The position numbers and the translations under genes were made by a program. A stretch of DNA of 64,000 nt, taken from the NCBI RefSeq assembly GCF_000015165.1, contig NC_009485.1, forward strand, positions 7,583,501-7,647,500, read 5' to 3'. Origin of the DNA: Bradyrhizobium sp. BTAi1. GTDB lineage: Bacteria; Pseudomonadota; Alphaproteobacteria; Rhizobiales; Xanthobacteraceae. The notes below the pieces were generated by a model. It saw only the letters and a list, made by a program, of their open reading frames with translations. It had not been told where the DNA came from and ran no database searches. How positions within the stretch are numbered: position 1 is the first letter of the stretch; the number at the start of each line of letters is the position of its first letter. Below, in pieces: positions 62,706-64,000 of this stretch.

Positions 62706-63398
62706 TCAACCGGCGACTTCGTCCAACAGGAGAATCAGCAGAAAACCCACGAAAAAAAGACTGGTTACCCACGGTGTCTCCGGAGCCGAATGAGCTTCCA
62801 CCAGAAGCTCTTCGGTGACGAGGTATAGTAGCGCTATCAAACCAAACGAAAAGAATGCCGCGATCCAGAAATTGGGCAGATGACTGACAGGGATGCCGAC
62901 GGCCGCCCCGATCGGCAACAGCACAGCGAGGCCAGTAATGATCGCGAGAACCTTCATCGGTTGCCGGACGGTTTCCGACAATTCGCCGGCGAGCGACAGC
63001 CCCAGAAAAAGCACTTCGATCGTGAGCGCTACCGTAAGGAGGAAACCCTGTTTGGCGCCGGCCGCGAATCCGATGCCGAGGACCAATCCATCGATGAAGA
63101 TATCCACCGCCACCATGATCACCACGCCAAGGGTGCCTTTGGCTTTTTTGCCCAGACGCTTGATCAGGAGCATGAGGAGGATGCCCGCGGCTCCTCCAAG
63201 GATGACCGCCCAGACCGACTGGCGATGTTTGATGTCCGGGAGGAGTTCCCCGGCCGCGGCGGCGAAAACGACGCCCGCCGCGAAATGCTGAATCGCAGCG
63301 GCGATCGATGGCGTCGGCTGCCGCCACAGCGCGACGGCAGCCCCCAGAACGACGGCGACGCTTGGGATCAGGGTATAAAACCAACCGGGCACATTCAC
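62706..63398 (-). CDS. ZIP-family-like metal transporter
   Basis: A 230-residue membrane protein of about 8 TM helices resembling ZIP transporters. IQHFAAGVVFAAAAGELLPDI corresponds to TM2, IMVAVDIFIDGLVLGIGFAAG to TM4, LTIEVLFLGLSLAGELSE to TM5 and YLVTEELLVEAHSA near the C-terminus. TM4 and TM5 replace the usual HNxPEG and HExP-type metal ligands with D-x4-D and E. GTG 63398 is the only clear start. It would take up or move Zn, Fe or Mn by family role, but its changed site makes the substrate uncertain. Confidence 0.8.
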   Translation of the reverse strand: MNVPGWFYTLIPSVAVVLGAAVALWRQPTPSIAAAIQHFAAGVVFAAAAGELLPDIKHRQSVWAVILGGAAGILLMLLIKRLGKKAKGTLGVVIMVAVDIFIDGLVLGIGFAAGAKQGFLLTVALTIEVLFLGLSLAGELSETVRQPMKVLAIITGLAVLLPIGAAVGIPVSHLPNFWIAAFFSFGLIALLYLVTEELLVEAHSAPETPWVTSLFFVGFLLILLLDEVAG

Positions 63399-63513
63399 CC
63401 TTGGACGGCTCGGAGCGTTGGCGCTGATCTGCGCGGGGATAGAACGGCTAATCGATTAAGCAACCTTAACCCTCGTGGCGCGTTTCTGATTTCTACACTC
63501 ATAGGAGATTATT

Positions 63514-63756
63514 ATGCCGGACACTTCGCAAATCAAAGAGCACATGGACGTCATTTCATCCGACAAAAAGACCGTCGGCAAGGTCGACCATCTGGAGGGC
63601 GCCGACAAGATCAAGCTGACCAAACAAAGTTCCCCGGATGGCGACCATCATCACTTCATCCCGGTCGCCTGGATCGACCACGTTGACCAACATGTGCACC
63701 TTACAAAATCCGGCGCGGATATCACCGCTCACTGGGAGCACGAAGGGCGGAAGTAA
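63514..63756 (+). CDS. DUF2171-domain protein
   Basis: An 80-residue protein: MPDTSQIKEHMDVISSDKKTVGKVDHLEG, then DKIKLTKQSSPDGDHHHFIPVAWIDHVDQHVHLTKSGADITAHW. VGKVDHLEG and HFIPVAWIDHVDQHVHL are the family's two conserved parts, in a PRC-barrel-like fold. DGDHHH and VDQHVH have many His residues. AGGAG precedes ATG 63514. Function is unknown. Confidence 0.85.
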   Translation: MPDTSQIKEHMDVISSDKKTVGKVDHLEGADKIKLTKQSSPDGDHHHFIPVAWIDHVDQHVHLTKSGADITAHWEHEGRK

Positions 63757-64000
63757 ACCTAACGGCATGCATCCCGGCTGGCGCCCCGCCGGCCGGGGAT
63801 ACCTTCTGTTTCCAACTCCAAACATCATGGATTTTGGCGTCTGGCGTCGTCGAGCCGCCACCCGCAGCGCATCCGCCATTGCGCTCATTCTGCCCGCAAA
63901 CTGGAACGTGCTGCCTGCCCAGTTTGACGCATCGAAGATCGAGCGACCACCTATTACTCTATTTACCTCCGCATTAATGATGATGCGTGGATGACACCCA
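63757..64000. other. End of window, nothing recognised
   Basis: The last 244 bases hold no gene or repeat that I can support. Confidence 0.4.

Noticed and set aside
1..64000. CRISPR arrays, rRNA and tRNA genes
   Set aside because: No regular direct-repeat arrays or tRNA/rRNA-like sequences were seen by eye; a tRNAscan and CRISPR search would settle this.

Overview
The window is GC-rich chromosomal DNA from an alphaproteobacterium, most likely Bradyrhizobium or a close relative. This rests on the mix of gene types: a TAXI-type TRAP receptor, an Omp25-like barrel, an OpgC-type acyltransferase, an NF038122-like metalloprotease and alphaproteobacterial hook and filament genes. No rRNA, tRNA, CRISPR array or phage structural gene was recognised. 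The genus is an inference from protein style, not from a database search.

Bases 1-20 kb hold varied housekeeping and surface genes. They are a C13 peptidase cut by the window edge, a short-chain dehydrogenase, a metalloprotease, an aldo/keto reductase, a TAXI solute receptor, and an OmpR-type two-component system divergent from a membrane glycosyltransferase. These are followed by a ComEA-like HhH protein, a short FlgH-like lipoprotein, small envelope proteins, an autotransporter and HisC. Between the response regulator and the glycosyltransferase lie three GATTAC repeats at exact 11-base steps, a typical layout for OmpR/PhoB-type operators.

Bases 19.5-29 kb are a minus-strand flagellar block: flgD, flagellin, flgE, flgK and flgL, with an AraC-type regulator whose start overlaps the flgL stop. 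flgF lies apart at 38.2 kb. Between flgD and flgF sits an organosulfur cluster (29.8-36.7 kb): sulfurtransferase, substrate-binding protein, flavin monooxygenase, ABC ATPase, permease, second sulfurtransferase and SDR. The two transcription units of this cluster each carry a TTAGA-N3-TCTAA palindrome about 50 bases before the first start codon. A related 50-base AT-rich sequence occurs in the same orientation on both sides of the cluster, so it may be an insertion into a flagellar locus.

Bases 38.9-63.8 kb form a metal and envelope-stress region. It contains an encapsulin-type ferritin without an encapsulin, a PilZ protein, an opgC-zntA-mgtC operon, and a czcC-czcB-PII-czcA operon with two small secreted proteins. 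It also contains a CDF exporter, a His/Gly-rich secreted protein, a two-barrel outer-membrane porin, a TPR protein, an NRAMP-like transporter, a ZIP-like transporter and a DUF2171 protein. Several transporters have unusual residues where the family usually binds metal. A 1511-base IS5-type element with an 8-base target duplication splits a small membrane-protein gene directly downstream of the ZIP-like gene. Removing the element and one duplicate restores a 94-codon frame.

Start codons given below were often moved downstream of the longest open frame because of ribosome-binding sites, overlaps or known N-termini. Such choices are stated.
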